Shown one piece after another: positions 15,708 to 25,507 of a stretch of 64,000 bases of DNA; the stretch's first letter is position 1, and the number at the start of each line of letters is the position of its first letter. The DNA is taken from positions 310,001-374,000 of the forward strand of contig NZ_NESF01000001.1 in the NCBI RefSeq assembly GCF_003063665.1, written 5' to 3'. Under the pieces are notes generated by a model that did no database searches, had not been told where the DNA came from, and saw only the letters and a list, made by a program, of their open reading frames with translations. The DNA comes from Limnohabitans sp. Hippo3. GTDB lineage: Bacteria > Pseudomonadota > Gammaproteobacteria > Burkholderiales > Burkholderiaceae_C. The translations under genes and the position numbers were made by a program.

Positions 15708-16613
15708 TCAAATGGCGCGCAAGGCTTTTCGCAAACTTTCACCCACGTCAGGCCGCGCCGCAAACGGATCGGGCGGGTTGATGCCCTGAACAATCGCCTC
15801 CATGCGGCTTTGCACATTGCCCAGCGCCTGCGGATGGCTGTAAATGTAAAACTTCCCGCTGGCCACAGCATCAAACACCTTTTGCGCCACATCGGCGGCT
15901 GAAACCTTGCCACTACTGACAGCTTTATCACTTTGCGCCTGGCCAATCAATTGGCTGGCTGTGGGTTTTTCGGGTGGCAAATCTGCGGGCCGGTTGCGGT
16001 GGCTCTGGCTGATGCCGGTGGGCACAAAGTAAGGACACAGCACGCTGGCGCTGACCTGGTCACTGACCAGCTGCAAGTCCTGGTAGAGCGTTTCGGTCAA
16101 GGACACCACCGCGTGTTTGCTCACGTTGTAGATGCCCATGTTGGGGGGCGTGAGCAAACCGGCCATGCTGGCGGTGTTGACGATGTGACCTTGGTAAGCC
16201 GGGTCGGCCTTGGCGGCCTCAAGCATCATGGGGGTGAACAGACGCACACCATGCACCACGCCCCACAGGTTCACGCCCAGCACCCACTCCCAGTCGGCCA
16301 CGGAGTTTTCCCAAACCAGGCCCCCTGCCCCGACACCCGCGTTGTTGAACACGAAGTGCGGTGCGCCAAAACGGGCCTTCACGTCAGCGGCGAGCTGCTC
16401 CATGGCCGCCACCTTCGACACATCGACCTTGCGGGCCAGCACCTGCACCCCCTGGGCAGTCATTTCGGCTTCGGCTTTGTCCAGCGCATCCTGCTGCACA
16501 TCGACCAGCACCAGGTTCATGCCAAGCCTGGCGCCAATGCGGGCGCATTCCAGCCCGAAACCCGAGCCGGCACCGGTCAGGACTGCGGTTTTGCCTTTGA
16601 AATTCTCGATCAT
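15708..16613 (-). CDS. SDR-family oxidoreductase (short-chain dehydrogenase)
   Basis: A 301-residue classical short-chain dehydrogenase. The NAD(P) motif TGAGSGFG is at residues 13-20, followed by NNAGVG, the catalytic Ser in NTASMAG and YNVSK with the Tyr and Lys. The extra ~50 C-terminal residues contain another helical region. Its start overlaps the stop of the GST-like gene as ATGA, indicating coupled translation. It is the last gene of the catabolic minus-strand run. The substrate is probably a hydroxyacyl or alcohol intermediate, but this is only inferred from context. Confidence 0.9.
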   Translation of the reverse strand: MIENFKGKTAVLTGAGSGFGLECARIGARLGMNLVLVDVQQDALDKAEAEMTAQGVQVLARKVDVSKVAAMEQLAADVKARFGAPHFVFNNAGVGAGGLVWENSVADWEWVLGVNLWGVVHGVRLFTPMMLEAAKADPAYQGHIVNTASMAGLLTPPNMGIYNVSKHAVVSLTETLYQDLQLVSDQVSASVLCPYFVPTGISQSHRNRPADLPPEKPTASQLIGQAQSDKAVSSGKVSAADVAQKVFDAVASGKFYIYSHPQALGNVQSRMEAIVQGINPPDPFAARPDVGESLRKALRAI

Positions 16614-17545
16614 GCAAGGGCCTTTTTGAGTGTGAACCCGACGCGCGGGAAATGGACATGGACATTGCCCGCACGGTCATCGGTGCGGCGCAGGGTGTAA
16701 CGGGTGCGGGTGGCGGCCACAAGCTCGCCCTCGGTGGGCTCTTGCCCGAAGTTGTCGGCCGCGATCACCACCCGTGTGCCCAGCGCGATGTCGTGCTCGT
16801 CCTGGAACACCTCGCCCGGCAAAGCTGCAGGCGTGGCACTGTGGGCCAAGCGCAAAGCCTCCTCGGCGGTGCATGGGCTGAAACTGCCGTGACCGATGAC
16901 CTTCATGCGGGCCATCCACGACTTCACTTCGGGGGTGGCGTCAAAAATGCCGGCCAAGGCGGGCGTGCGCTCTTGCGTGAACCACAGCGGGTGATACGCC
17001 GCGAAGTCGGCCACACAGGGCTGGGCACCGAACAGGTAATCCTGCCCATGCAGCATATTGGCCAAACGGCGCAGGTAGCTCTTGTAAGTGCCGGTCGCGT
17101 CTGCGGCTGCCATGCGGGCCGCCCCACCCCGCATGGCGGTGCGATCGGCCACAAAGGCCTGCACCGTGTCAGCGGACGCGCCTGCAAAGACTTGCGCCAC
17201 ACCCGCAGGCTGGAAGTTGTAGGCCATGGCGGAGGGGAACAGGGCGCTGTCGGCCCACTGCGCCACGATGCGGGCGGCACCCTTGATGGCTTCGGGGTAG
17301 ATCGTGGGTGTGGGTGCGATGTGCTCCAGCACATCGCAGATGAGGGCGGTGTCGCAATACACGTCTGCACCGAGCTGCAGCACTGGGGTTTTGCGGTAAC
17401 CGCCTGTGAGCGCCGTCAGATCGGGCTTGGGCATGACCATCGGGATGAAGACGCTCTTCCAGGCCAGTTGCTTGTGACCCAGAATCAGCCGGATTTTTTC
17501 GGCAAAGGGCGAAACCGGGTAGTGGTGCAGGATCAGGTCGGACAT
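16610..17545 (-). CDS. Glutathione S-transferase-like protein with long C-terminal domain
   Basis: A 311-residue protein. Residues ~1-80 are a thioredoxin-like GST N-domain: LILHHYPVSPFAEKIRLILG, the cis-Pro region KTPVLQLGADVYCDTALI. The helical C-domain follows to about residue 220. About 90 further residues (from ~220) form an extra beta-rich segment ending near LKKALA, longer than typical ~210-230-residue GSTs. It is coupled by ATGA to the SDR gene and follows the MDR gene after about 10 bases. It may conjugate or isomerise an intermediate, or act in redox protection. Confidence 0.83.
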   Translation of the reverse strand: MSDLILHHYPVSPFAEKIRLILGHKQLAWKSVFIPMVMPKPDLTALTGGYRKTPVLQLGADVYCDTALICDVLEHIAPTPTIYPEAIKGAARIVAQWADSALFPSAMAYNFQPAGVAQVFAGASADTVQAFVADRTAMRGGAARMAAADATGTYKSYLRRLANMLHGQDYLFGAQPCVADFAAYHPLWFTQERTPALAGIFDATPEVKSWMARMKVIGHGSFSPCTAEEALRLAHSATPAALPGEVFQDEHDIALGTRVVIAADNFGQEPTEGELVAATRTRYTLRRTDDRAGNVHVHFPRVGFTLKKALA

Positions 17546-17555
17546 GGCTGGGGCC

Positions 17556-18572
17556 TCAGATCAGTTTGACCAGCTGCTTGCCGAAGTTCTTGCCTTTGAG
17601 CAGACCGAGGAAAGCCTCGGGTGCAGCCGCCAGGCCTTGGGCCACCGATTCGCGGGGGCGCAGTTTGCCCGTGCCGACCAGGGTGCCGAGTTCTTGCAGG
17701 GCTTCGGGCCAGACTTCCATGTGCTCGCTGACGATGAAGCCTTCGATCTTCATGCGGTTGACCAAAATCAGCGCGGGGTTGGCCATGGGCAGCGGCGCAC
17801 CGTCGTAGCCAGCGATCATCCCGCACACGGCGATGCGGGCAAACGCATTGGTGCGCAGCATCACGGCGTCGAGCACCATGCCACCCACGTTCTCAAAATG
17901 GCCGTCAATGCCGTTGGGGCAGGCATCGCGCAGGGCTTTGGACAGGCTCAGGTAGTCCTTGTGTTCCTTGTAGTCGATGCAGGCGTCAAAGCCCAGTTCC
18001 TTGACCACGTAGTCGCACTTGTCTTTGCCGCCTGCGATGCCCACCACGCGGCAGCCCCGGGCCTTAGCCAAAGCGCCGTAGGCGCTGCCCACCGCGCCGC
18101 TGGCCGCGCTCACCGTGACGGTCTCGCCAGCTTTGGGGGCGATGATTTTCACCAGGCCATACCAGGCGGTCACGCCGGGCATGCCCACCGCGCCCAGGTA
18201 GTGCGACAGCGGCACATGGGTGGTGTCGACCTTGCGCAGGGCGCCGACCACGTTGGCGTCGACCACGCTGTATTCCTGCCAGCCGCCCATGCCAACCACC
18301 TGGTCACCGGCTTTGAATTTGGGGTGGCGGCTGTCCACCACCTCACCCACCGTGCCTCCGATCATGACTTCACCCAGCGGCTGCGGTTGGGCGTAGCTTT
18401 TGCTCTCGTTCATGCGGCCACGCATGTAGGGGTCCAGGCTCAGGTAATGGTGGCAAACCAGCACCTGGCCGTCTTGCAGTTCGGGCAAAGGCAACTCGAC
18501 CATTTTGAAATTGTTGACAGTAGCCTCGCCTTGTGGGCGGTTGTCCAGAACGATGCGGTGGTTGATGGGCAT
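17556..18572 (-). CDS. NADP-dependent medium-chain reductase (CurA/MDR family)
   Basis: A 338-residue zinc-independent medium-chain dehydrogenase/reductase of the leukotriene-B4 12-hydroxydehydrogenase/CurA group, which reduces alkenal or enone double bonds with NADPH. Visible features are LSLDPYMRGRMN, the VGMPGVTAWYGL region and the Rossmann motif SAASGAVGSAYGALAKARG. FENVGG and a late FGKQLVKL end are also present. GGAG lies 6 bases before the ATG. It is in the middle of the catabolic run, between the GST-like and thioesterase genes. Confidence 0.92.
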   Translation of the reverse strand: MPINHRIVLDNRPQGEATVNNFKMVELPLPELQDGQVLVCHHYLSLDPYMRGRMNESKSYAQPQPLGEVMIGGTVGEVVDSRHPKFKAGDQVVGMGGWQEYSVVDANVVGALRKVDTTHVPLSHYLGAVGMPGVTAWYGLVKIIAPKAGETVTVSAASGAVGSAYGALAKARGCRVVGIAGGKDKCDYVVKELGFDACIDYKEHKDYLSLSKALRDACPNGIDGHFENVGGMVLDAVMLRTNAFARIAVCGMIAGYDGAPLPMANPALILVNRMKIEGFIVSEHMEVWPEALQELGTLVGTGKLRPRESVAQGLAAAPEAFLGLLKGKNFGKQLVKLI

Positions 18573-18612
18573 GAAGGTCTCCAGTGCGTTGGAATGGGTG
18601 AATGAATCGGAA

Positions 18613-19035
18613 TCAGTCGGTCGAGGGTGATGGGGAATCGCGACGACTCACATATTTGAAAGTGCCCGTCGCGTGGGCGCACAACTGGCCTTGGGCATCG
18701 AACACGCTGCCCTCGGTGAACGCCATGCTGCGTGTGCGGTGCTGCAGGTGCCCCTTGCCGACCAGCGCTTGACCCGCAGGCACTTTGGCGGGGCGCATGA
18801 AGGTGGTTTTCATCTCGATGGTGACCACGCCCATCTCGGGGTCCACGCTGCGCGCGGCCGTGGCCATGATCACATCCAGAAAGGTCATGACCGCGCCGCC
18901 GTGCGTGACGTCGAAGGAGTTGAAGTGTTCGGGTCGTGGGGCAAACAACAGCTCGGACTGGCCGCCTTCGAACTTCTCCAGCGTGAAGCCCAAATGGTCA
19001 ACGAACGGAATCCGGGCACCAAATGGGATGCTCAT
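18613..19035 (-). CDS. PaaI-type hotdog thioesterase
   Basis: A 140-residue hotdog-fold acyl-CoA thioesterase. The core FNSFDVTHGGAVMTFLDVIMA carries the PaaI-like HGG motif, and VTIEMKTTFMRPA the second conserved strand. Enzymes of this family free CoA from stalled acyl-CoA esters. It lies between the MDR and second SDR genes, with gaps of about 20-40 bases in a common direction, which fits a role as a CoA-recycling valve in the same pathway. Confidence 0.88.
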   Translation of the reverse strand: MSIPFGARIPFVDHLGFTLEKFEGGQSELLFAPRPEHFNSFDVTHGGAVMTFLDVIMATAARSVDPEMGVVTIEMKTTFMRPAKVPAGQALVGKGHLQHRTRSMAFTEGSVFDAQGQLCAHATGTFKYVSRRDSPSPSTD

Positions 19036-19056
19036 ATCTTCAGGTCCGCCAAAGTT

Positions 19057-19848
19057 TCAACCACCGATGATGGCGCTCACGCCACCGTCGACGGCCATCC
19101 ACTGGCCGGTGATGTGCTTGCCCGCGTCGGATGCATAGAGCACGACCAAGCCCTTAAGGTCTTCGTCATCACCCAGGCGGCGCAGCGGTGCGCCTTGGGC
19201 CATCTTGTCGGCGCCGAGCTTTTCCAGCAGACCATGGGTCATCTTGCTGGGGAAAAACCCCGGGCAAATCGCGTTGACGGTGATGCCGTGCTCGCCCCAC
19301 TCGCCCGCCAGGGCGCGGGTGAAGTTGATCACGGCGCCCTTGGAGGTGTTGTAGGCAATCGTCTTCATCTCCGAAGGGTTGCCCGCCAAACCGGCAATCG
19401 AGGCCACGTTCAGGATGCGGCCTTTGCCGCGCGGGATGAAGCTTTGCTTGGCCACCTCTTGAGAGAGGATGAAATAACCGCGCACGTTCAGGTTCATGAC
19501 CTTGTCCCAGGCTTCGACCGGATGGTCTTCTGCGGGCGCCCCCCAGGTCGCGCCCGCGTTGTTGACCAGGATGTCGATCGGGCCCATGCGCTCCATGGTC
19601 TCGGCCGCCAAGCGGCGGATGTCTTCTTCTTTGCCGCAGTCGGCCGCGATCCAGCGGGCATCAATGCCTGCGGCCTGCAGCTCAGCAGCGGCTTCTTCAA
19701 GGTCGGCCGCCTTGCGCGAGCTGAGCATGATCTTGGCCCCGGCCTCGCCCAGGGCGTGGGCCATTTGCAGGCCCAGGCCGCGCGAGCCTCCGGTGACGAG
19801 GGCGACTTGCCCCGTCAGGTCAAAAAGTTGTTGAATGGTGCGTGCCAT
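19057..19848 (-). CDS. SDR-family oxidoreductase (3-oxoacyl-reductase type)
   Basis: A 263-residue classical SDR of the FabG-like size. The dinucleotide motif TGGSRGLG is at residues 19-26, then NNAGATWG, the active-site Ser in NVASIAG, and YNTSKGAV with Tyr and Lys. The C-terminal GQWMAVDGG is typical. A GGAG Shine-Dalgarno lies 6 bases before the ATG. It belongs to the catabolic run. It could reduce or oxidise a 3-hydroxyacyl intermediate; the substrate is not determinable. Confidence 0.92.
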   Translation of the reverse strand: MARTIQQLFDLTGQVALVTGGSRGLGLQMAHALGEAGAKIMLSSRKAADLEEAAAELQAAGIDARWIAADCGKEEDIRRLAAETMERMGPIDILVNNAGATWGAPAEDHPVEAWDKVMNLNVRGYFILSQEVAKQSFIPRGKGRILNVASIAGLAGNPSEMKTIAYNTSKGAVINFTRALAGEWGEHGITVNAICPGFFPSKMTHGLLEKLGADKMAQGAPLRRLGDDEDLKGLVVLYASDAGKHITGQWMAVDGGVSAIIGG

Positions 19849-19860
19849 CTTGTACTCCTG

Positions 19861-20166
19861 TTATTCAACGGTGTAATCCATGCAGCGGCGCTCTTTCACG
19901 ACCGCCTTCATGAAGGGCTTGATGGCCACATGATCGGGGTGATTCTGGTAAGCCGCTAGCACCTGCGCGTCATCGAGCAACATGTGCAACACCAGGTCGT
20001 TGGTGCAGTCCATGCCGGGGGTGGCGGTGGCCACTTCAAAGGTGCGGATGCCGGGCACCACCTGGGCGCAAGACAGCAGCAGGGCTTTGGCCTTGCCCAG
20101 GTTGGTGGCCTTGTCGGCACCTTCGGCCTGCTCGTGCAGGTTCCACATCACGATGTGACGGATCAT
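19861..20166 (-). CDS. Dabb-family (stress-responsive A/B barrel) protein
   Basis: A 101-residue ferredoxin-like dimeric A/B-barrel protein: MIRHIVMWNL at the start and AYQNHPDHVAIKPF near the C-terminus are typical of Dabb proteins. The biochemical role is generally unknown; some act as cyclases or on small hydrophobic molecules. Its ATG overlaps the acyl-CoA dehydrogenase stop as ATGA, so it is tightly coupled to beta-oxidation here. Confidence 0.88.
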   Translation of the reverse strand: MIRHIVMWNLHEQAEGADKATNLGKAKALLLSCAQVVPGIRTFEVATATPGMDCTNDLVLHMLLDDAQVLAAYQNHPDHVAIKPFMKAVVKERRCMDYTVE

Positions 20167-21980
20167 CAGAACGCCTCCTCGGGCAGGTCGGCACAGGTCG
20201 GGTCACGGCTTTTGACCACGTTCAGCCAGGCGCCGATCTTGGGCAGTTCGTAGCGGAAGAAATAGCGGCAAGCGGCGCGACGGCCCTGCGCGGCTGGGCT
20301 GAGGTCACTGGCTGCGCTGCAGGCCACGTCGAGCCAGATCCAGGCGATCACGGTGTGGCCAAAAGCCTGCAGATACGGCACGGCGTTGGCCAGGGCCTGC
20401 GCGGGTTCGGCACCCGCCCAGGCTTGTTGCGTGGCCTCGCCCACTTGCTTCAAGGCATCGCGCAAGGCGGCCGCTTCAGGGCCCCAAGCAGTTTCGGCTT
20501 TGGCGGCGGTGGCCAGCATGCGTTCGGCCAGCAGCTGCAGGCCCCGGCCGTTTTCCATCAGCACCTTGCGACCGAGCAGGTCCATAGCCTGGATGCCGTG
20601 CGTGCCCTCGTGGATCATGTTCAGGCGGTTGTCTCGCCAGTACTGCTCCACCGGAAAATCGCGCGTGTAACCATAGCCGCCGTGAATCTGGATGGCCAGG
20701 CAGTTGGCTTCCAGACACCATTCGCTGGGGAAACTCTTGACAATGGGCGTGAGCACTTCCAGCAGCAGCCGCGCCACATCGGCGTCCTCGGCGGTGCCTG
20801 TGTGTTGCTCGTCCACCAGTCGGGCGCAGTACAAGGCGAGCGCCAGCGCCCCTTCGCTATAGGCTTTTTGCGCCAGCAGCATGCGTTTGATGTCGGCGTG
20901 CTCGATGATGCGCACCTGGGGCTGGCTCGCATCCTTGCCCCCTGCCCCGGTGGGCCTGCCTTGTGGGCGGTTTTTGGCGTAGTCGAGGCTGGCGTAATAA
21001 CCGGCCATGCCCAGCATAGTGGCGGCCATGCCCACGCCGATGCGGGCCTCGTTCATCATGTGGAACATGCAGCGCAGGCCTTCGCCGGGCTTGCCAACCA
21101 AGTAGCCCACGGCCCCGGCTTCACCACGCACCGGGTATTTGCCCTCGCCAAAGTTCAGCAGCGTGTTGGTCGTGCCGCGCCAGCCACATTTGTGGTTCAG
21201 GCCTGCCAGCGCCACATCGTTGCGCTCGCCCGTCAGTTGCCCGTTCGTGTCCACCAGCTTCTTGGGTACGATGAACAGCGAGATGCCTTTCACGCCGGGC
21301 ACCAGTTGCCCATTGGCGTCGGGGATCTTGGCCAGTACGAGGTGGATGATGTTCTCGGAGAGTTCGTGCTCGCCCGAGGAGATCCACATCTTGTTGCCCT
21401 TGAGGCGGTAACGTGGGCCCAAAGCATCGGCCTCAAAACCCTCGCCATCGGGTGTGGCGCGGGTCATCACGTCACTCAGCGACGAGCCCGCTTGCGGCTC
21501 ACTCAGGCACATGGTGCCGGAAAAGCGACCCGAAAATTCGTTCGCGGCAAACACCTTTTTTTGCACATCGGTACCGTGCACCATGAGCAAATTGGCGTTG
21601 CCGCTGGTCAGCATGCCCGAGCCAATGCTGACCGAGGCCATGGCAAAAAAGGCGTTGGCCGCCGCTTCTACGGTGTAAGGCAGCTGCATGCCCCCGATCT
21701 CGTAGTCCTGCGCGGCGCTCAGCATGCCCGATTCGGCATAGGCCTTGTAGGCCTCGTGCGTGGCTTGGGGCAGGATGACTTTTTCACCGTCAAAGTGCGG
21801 TTCTTGCGTGTCCACCAGGCGGTTGAACGGGGCGTATTTTTCCCTCGCAATGCGCTCGCAGGTGTCGAGCACCGCGTCAAAGGTTTCCCGGCTGTGGTCA
21901 GCGAAACGCTCACGGGACTGCAGGTTCTCGACCTTCAGCCAGTGGTGCAGCAAAAAATCAACGGTGGGGCGAAGGCTCAT
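20166..21980 (-). CDS. Acyl-CoA dehydrogenase (large, DmdC-like)
   Basis: A 604-residue FAD enzyme that introduces the 2,3-double bond into an acyl-CoA. It has the N-terminal ACAD_N region, the middle-domain MCLSEPQAGSSLSDV and KMWISSGEH, and QIHGGYGYTRDFPVEQYWRD followed by IHEGTHGIQAMDL with the catalytic Glu position. A C-terminal extension makes it ~600 residues, the size of DmdC-type and related dehydrogenases rather than the ~390 of short-chain enzymes. Dabb overlaps its stop; the thiolase gene lies 148 bases upstream. Chain length and substrate are unknown. Confidence 0.93.
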   Translation of the reverse strand: MSLRPTVDFLLHHWLKVENLQSRERFADHSRETFDAVLDTCERIAREKYAPFNRLVDTQEPHFDGEKVILPQATHEAYKAYAESGMLSAAQDYEIGGMQLPYTVEAAANAFFAMASVSIGSGMLTSGNANLLMVHGTDVQKKVFAANEFSGRFSGTMCLSEPQAGSSLSDVMTRATPDGEGFEADALGPRYRLKGNKMWISSGEHELSENIIHLVLAKIPDANGQLVPGVKGISLFIVPKKLVDTNGQLTGERNDVALAGLNHKCGWRGTTNTLLNFGEGKYPVRGEAGAVGYLVGKPGEGLRCMFHMMNEARIGVGMAATMLGMAGYYASLDYAKNRPQGRPTGAGGKDASQPQVRIIEHADIKRMLLAQKAYSEGALALALYCARLVDEQHTGTAEDADVARLLLEVLTPIVKSFPSEWCLEANCLAIQIHGGYGYTRDFPVEQYWRDNRLNMIHEGTHGIQAMDLLGRKVLMENGRGLQLLAERMLATAAKAETAWGPEAAALRDALKQVGEATQQAWAGAEPAQALANAVPYLQAFGHTVIAWIWLDVACSAASDLSPAAQGRRAACRYFFRYELPKIGAWLNVVKSRDPTCADLPEEAF

Positions 21981-22006
21981 CGAATCGTTCTTTCATGGCA
22001 ATGTCC

Positions 22007-22061
22007 TGTGGGAGCGAGCCCCTGCTCGCGAAGCATTCGGCCGCAGGGGCAGCTTCCCACA
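22007..22061. repeat. REP-like palindrome between thiolase and dehydrogenase genes
   Basis: Outer arms TGTGGGA (22007-22013) and TCCCACA (22055-22061) and inner arms GCCCCTGC (22018-22025) and GCAGGGGC (22043-22050) pair over ~17 bp with small bulges. An alternative small hairpin is GCGAGC/GCTCGC (22014-22019 with 22024-22029). The left half resembles, from memory, REP elements of Pseudomonas (TGTGGGAGCG followed by CTCGCGAA). Confidence 0.65.
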
Positions 22062-22062
22062 G

Positions 22063-22098
22063 AAAAAAGGGGCAGAAGACATGATGCCCTCTGCCCCT
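22063..22098 (-). terminator. Terminator after the thiolase gene
   Basis: GGGGCAGA (22069-22076) and TCTGCCCC (22090-22097) form an 8-bp stem with a 13-base loop, followed on the minus strand by T then six T (22063-22068). It separates the thiolase from the dehydrogenase gene. Confidence 0.85.
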
Positions 22099-22128
22099 GA
22101 GTGGATCAGCCATCCACGCGACAGTTCA

Positions 22129-23304
22129 TCACAGCACTTCGAAGATGCCGCAAGCGCCCATGCCGCCACCGATGCACATGGTCACAGCCACGCGCTTGGC
22201 ACCACGGCGCTTGCCTTCGATCAGGGCGTGGCCGGTCAGGCGCTGGCCTGACACACCGTAGGGGTGACCCACGGCAATCGCGCCTCCATTGACGTTCAGG
22301 CGGTCGGCTGGAATGCCCAGCTTGTCGCGGCAGTACAGCACCTGCACAGCAAAGGCTTCGTTCAGTTCCCACAAGTCGATGTCGTTCACCGTGAGCCCCA
22401 GACGTGCCAAGGCTTTGGGTACGGCATATACCGGGCCAATGCCCATCTCGTCGGGCTCGCAACCGGCCACCGCAAAGCCGAGGAATCGGCCCATCGGCTT
22501 CAAGCCACGTTGTTCGGCCAGCTTTTCGTCCATGAGCACGCAAGCGCCTGCACCGTCTGAGAACTGGCTGGCGTTACCGGCCGACACCAGGCCGCCAGGC
22601 AAAGCAGAGCGCAGGCCGCTGATGGCTTCCACCGTGGTGCCTTCGCGCAGGCCTTCGTCCACGCTCACGGTCACTTGCTTGGTGGTCATGCCCATGACCT
22701 TGTCGATCACGCCTTGTGTGACGGTGATGGGGGCGATTTCGTCATTGAACAAACCAGCGGCTTGCGCAGCACAAGCCTTCTGCTGGCTGGCAGCACCGTA
22801 CTCGTCCATGCGGTCACGGCCGATCTTGTAGCGCTTGGCCACTTGCTCGGCGGTTTGCAGCATGTTCCAGTAAATCTCGGGCTTTTGTTTGGCCAGCGCC
22901 AGGTCTTGCAGCATGTGGGTGTTCATCTCTTGCTGCACGCAGGAGATGCTCTCCACGCCGCCGGCCACATACACCTGACCCTCGCCCGCGATGATGCGCT
23001 GAGCGGCCAAGGCAATGGTTTGCAGGCCCGAGGAGCAAAAACGGTTGACGGTCATGCCCGAGACCGAAATGGGCAAACCGGCCTTGAGCGCGATCTGGCG
23101 GGCGATGTTGGCGCCCGTGGCCCCTTCGGGCGTGGCGCACCCCATGATCACATCTTCGACCTCGGCGGCGTCAATGCCAGCGCGGGCCACGGCGTGTTGA
23201 ACCGCATGGCCGCCCAAGGTGGCGCCGTGGGTCATGTTGAAAGCGCCCTTCCAGCTCTTGGCCAGAGGGGTGCGGGCGGTGGATACGATGACAGCATTCG
23301 TCAT
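22129..23304 (-). CDS. Acetyl-CoA C-acyltransferase (thiolase)
   Basis: A 391-residue thiolase that cleaves 3-ketoacyl-CoA with CoA. It has the nucleophilic Cys in [11 protein letters not shown], the [15 protein letters not shown] motif with the catalytic His, and the second active-site Cys in [11 protein letters not shown]. Length matches the family. An AAAGGA Shine-Dalgarno lies before the ATG. It follows the bifunctional FadB-type gene by about 60 bases and is closed by a terminator, so fadB-type plus thiolase form one unit, as in the classical fadBA pair. Confidence 0.96.
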   Translation of the reverse strand: MTNAVIVSTARTPLAKSWKGAFNMTHGATLGGHAVQHAVARAGIDAAEVEDVIMGCATPEGATGANIARQIALKAGLPISVSGMTVNRFCSSGLQTIALAAQRIIAGEGQVYVAGGVESISCVQQEMNTHMLQDLALAKQKPEIYWNMLQTAEQVAKRYKIGRDRMDEYGAASQQKACAAQAAGLFNDEIAPITVTQGVIDKVMGMTTKQVTVSVDEGLREGTTVEAISGLRSALPGGLVSAGNASQFSDGAGACVLMDEKLAEQRGLKPMGRFLGFAVAGCEPDEMGIGPVYAVPKALARLGLTVNDIDLWELNEAFAVQVLYCRDKLGIPADRLNVNGGAIAVGHPYGVSGQRLTGHALIEGKRRGAKRVAVTMCIGGGMGACGIFEVL

Positions 23305-23363
23305 GATGGTCCTTTCATGTGGGGGACAGAGCTAAAGATCTGTCCCGCCAAAAATTTAAAAAA

Positions 23364-25475
23364 TCAGTTGAATGTCTTGCCTTCGGCCACCAAACGGGCC
23401 AACAGGGGCGCGGGTTGCCAGAACTGGGCGTCGTCGTGCGGGTTCTTGGCGAAGCGTTTCATGGCTTCGGCCACGTTGAACAAGCCGATGGTGTCGGCGT
23501 AGATCATGGGGCCGCCGCGCCACAGCGGGAAGCCGTAGCCGGTCAGGTACACCATGTCGATGTCGCTGGCCTTGCTGGCGATGCCTTCTTCCAGAATGTG
23601 GGCAGCTTCGTTGACCAGCGAGAACACCAGGCGCTGCACAATTTCTTCGTCGGAAATCTTGCGTGGCGTGATGCCCAAAGCGGCGCGGTGCTTTTCGATC
23701 ATCTCGACCACCACAGGGCTGGGAATCGCATCGCGCTTGCCGGCCTGGTAGTCGTACCAGCCTGCGCCGGTCTTTTGACCATAGCGGCCCATCTCGCACA
23801 GCAGGTCAGCGGTTTTGCTGTACTTGAGGTGCGGCTTTTCCACATAACGGCGCTTGCGGATCGCCCAGCCGATGTCGTTGCCCGCCAAGTCACCCATGCG
23901 GAAGGGGCCCATGGCAAAGCCGAATTTCTCGATGGCCTTGTCGACTTGCGCCGGGGTGCAGCCTTCTTCGATCAGGAAACCAGCCTGGCGGCTGTACTGC
24001 TCGATCATGCGGTTGCCGATGAAACCATCGCACACGCCCGAGACCACCGAGGTTTTCTTGATCTTCTTGCCAATCGCCATCACAGTGGCCAGCACGTCCT
24101 TACCGGTTTTTTCGCCACGCACCACTTCGAGCAGTTTCATGACGTTGGCGGGGCTGAAGAAGTGCATGCCGACCACGTCTTGAGGGCGCTTGGTGAAGCT
24201 GGCGATCTTGTTCACATCGAGTGTGGAGGTGTTGGAGGCCAGGATCGCGCCGGGCTTCATCACTTCGTCGAGTTTCTTGAAGACGGCTTCCTTCACGCCC
24301 ATTTCTTCGAACACGGCTTCGATCACCAGATCGGCCTGGCCGATGTCGTCGTAGCTCAACGTGGTGCTCAAAAGCGCCATGCGCTCGTCGTATTTTTCTT
24401 GTTTGAGCTTGCCTTTTTTGACCTGGGCTTCGTAGTTCTTGCGGATGGTGGCAATGCCGCGGTCCAGCGCGTCCTGCTTCATCTCCAGGATCTTGACCGG
24501 GATGCCCGCGTTCAGGAAGTTCATCGAGATGCCGCCACCCATGGTGCCGGCACCAATGACGGCGACGCTCTTGATCTCGCGCTTGGGCGTGTCTTCGGGC
24601 ACGTCGGGGATCTTGCTGGCAGCGCGGTCGGCCATGAAGATGTGGCGCAGTGCGCGGCACTCGGGCGTCATCATCAGGTTCATGAAGATTTCGCGCTCGA
24701 AGACCATGCCGTCTTCAAACTTCTTCTTGGTGGCCGCTTCGACCGCGTCCACGCACTTGGCGGGTGCGGGCAGGTTTTTGGCCATGCCCTTGACCATGTT
24801 GCGGGCGAACTGGAAGTAAGCATCGCCTTGCGGGTGCTTGCAAGGCAGGTTTTTCACCAGTGGCAATGGCGAACCGTCGGCATGCGCTGCGGCCACTTTG
24901 CGGGCCAACGCCAGGGCTTCTTCAGGCAGGCTTTCAGCCGACTTCGCCATGGCATCAAACAGTTTTTGGCCTGGCAGCATGGCCAGCATCTCGCTCTTGA
25001 TGGCTTCGCCACTGACGATCATGTTGAGCGCAGGCTCGACACCGATCACGCGGGGCAGGCGCTGCGTGCCACCGGCACCGGGAATCAGGCCCAGCTTGAC
25101 TTCGGGCAGCGCAATGCTGGCGCCCGGCGCGGCAATGCGGTAGTGGCAGCCGAGCGCCAGTTCCAGACCGCCGCCCATGGCGACCGAGTGGATGGCCGCC
25201 ACCACGGGCTTGGCAGAATTCTCGCAAGCGCGGATGACGCTGAGCAAATTAGGTTCCTGGATCGCCTTGGGCGAGCCAAATTCACGGATGTCTGCACCGC
25301 CCGAAAAGGCTTTGCCCGCGCCTGTGATGACGATGGCCTTGACCGATGCGTCGTTGTTGGCTTTTTCCAGACCATCAGTGATGCCAATGCGGGTGGACAG
25401 GCCCAAACCGTTGACGGGCGGGTTCATCAACGTGATGACCGCGACATCACCGTGGACTTTGTATTCAGCTGTCAT
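23364..25475 (-). CDS. Bifunctional enoyl-CoA hydratase / 3-hydroxyacyl-CoA dehydrogenase
   Basis: A 703-residue FadB/FadJ-type enzyme. The N-terminal crotonase domain (about 1-190) has SGGADIREF, the Glu in [14 protein letters not shown] and [16 protein letters not shown]. The NAD domain (from about 295) has [12 protein letters not shown] and [17 protein letters not shown]. Two C-terminal 3HCDH domains follow (FIGNRM..., [15 protein letters not shown]). It catalyses two successive beta-oxidation steps. AAGGAAG precedes the ATG. A TetR-type inverted repeat lies just upstream. It is shorter and FadJ-like in layout; I leave the symbol empty because fadB and fadJ cannot be separated by eye. Confidence 0.95.
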   Translation of the reverse strand: MTAEYKVHGDVAVITLMNPPVNGLGLSTRIGITDGLEKANNDASVKAIVITGAGKAFSGGADIREFGSPKAIQEPNLLSVIRACENSAKPVVAAIHSVAMGGGLELALGCHYRIAAPGASIALPEVKLGLIPGAGGTQRLPRVIGVEPALNMIVSGEAIKSEMLAMLPGQKLFDAMAKSAESLPEEALALARKVAAAHADGSPLPLVKNLPCKHPQGDAYFQFARNMVKGMAKNLPAPAKCVDAVEAATKKKFEDGMVFEREIFMNLMMTPECRALRHIFMADRAASKIPDVPEDTPKREIKSVAVIGAGTMGGGISMNFLNAGIPVKILEMKQDALDRGIATIRKNYEAQVKKGKLKQEKYDERMALLSTTLSYDDIGQADLVIEAVFEEMGVKEAVFKKLDEVMKPGAILASNTSTLDVNKIASFTKRPQDVVGMHFFSPANVMKLLEVVRGEKTGKDVLATVMAIGKKIKKTSVVSGVCDGFIGNRMIEQYSRQAGFLIEEGCTPAQVDKAIEKFGFAMGPFRMGDLAGNDIGWAIRKRRYVEKPHLKYSKTADLLCEMGRYGQKTGAGWYDYQAGKRDAIPSPVVVEMIEKHRAALGITPRKISDEEIVQRLVFSLVNEAAHILEEGIASKASDIDMVYLTGYGFPLWRGGPMIYADTIGLFNVAEAMKRFAKNPHDDAQFWQPAPLLARLVAEGKTFN

Positions 25476-25507
25476 GCTGGACTTCCTTTGCGTGAAAAGT
25501 TAAAAAA

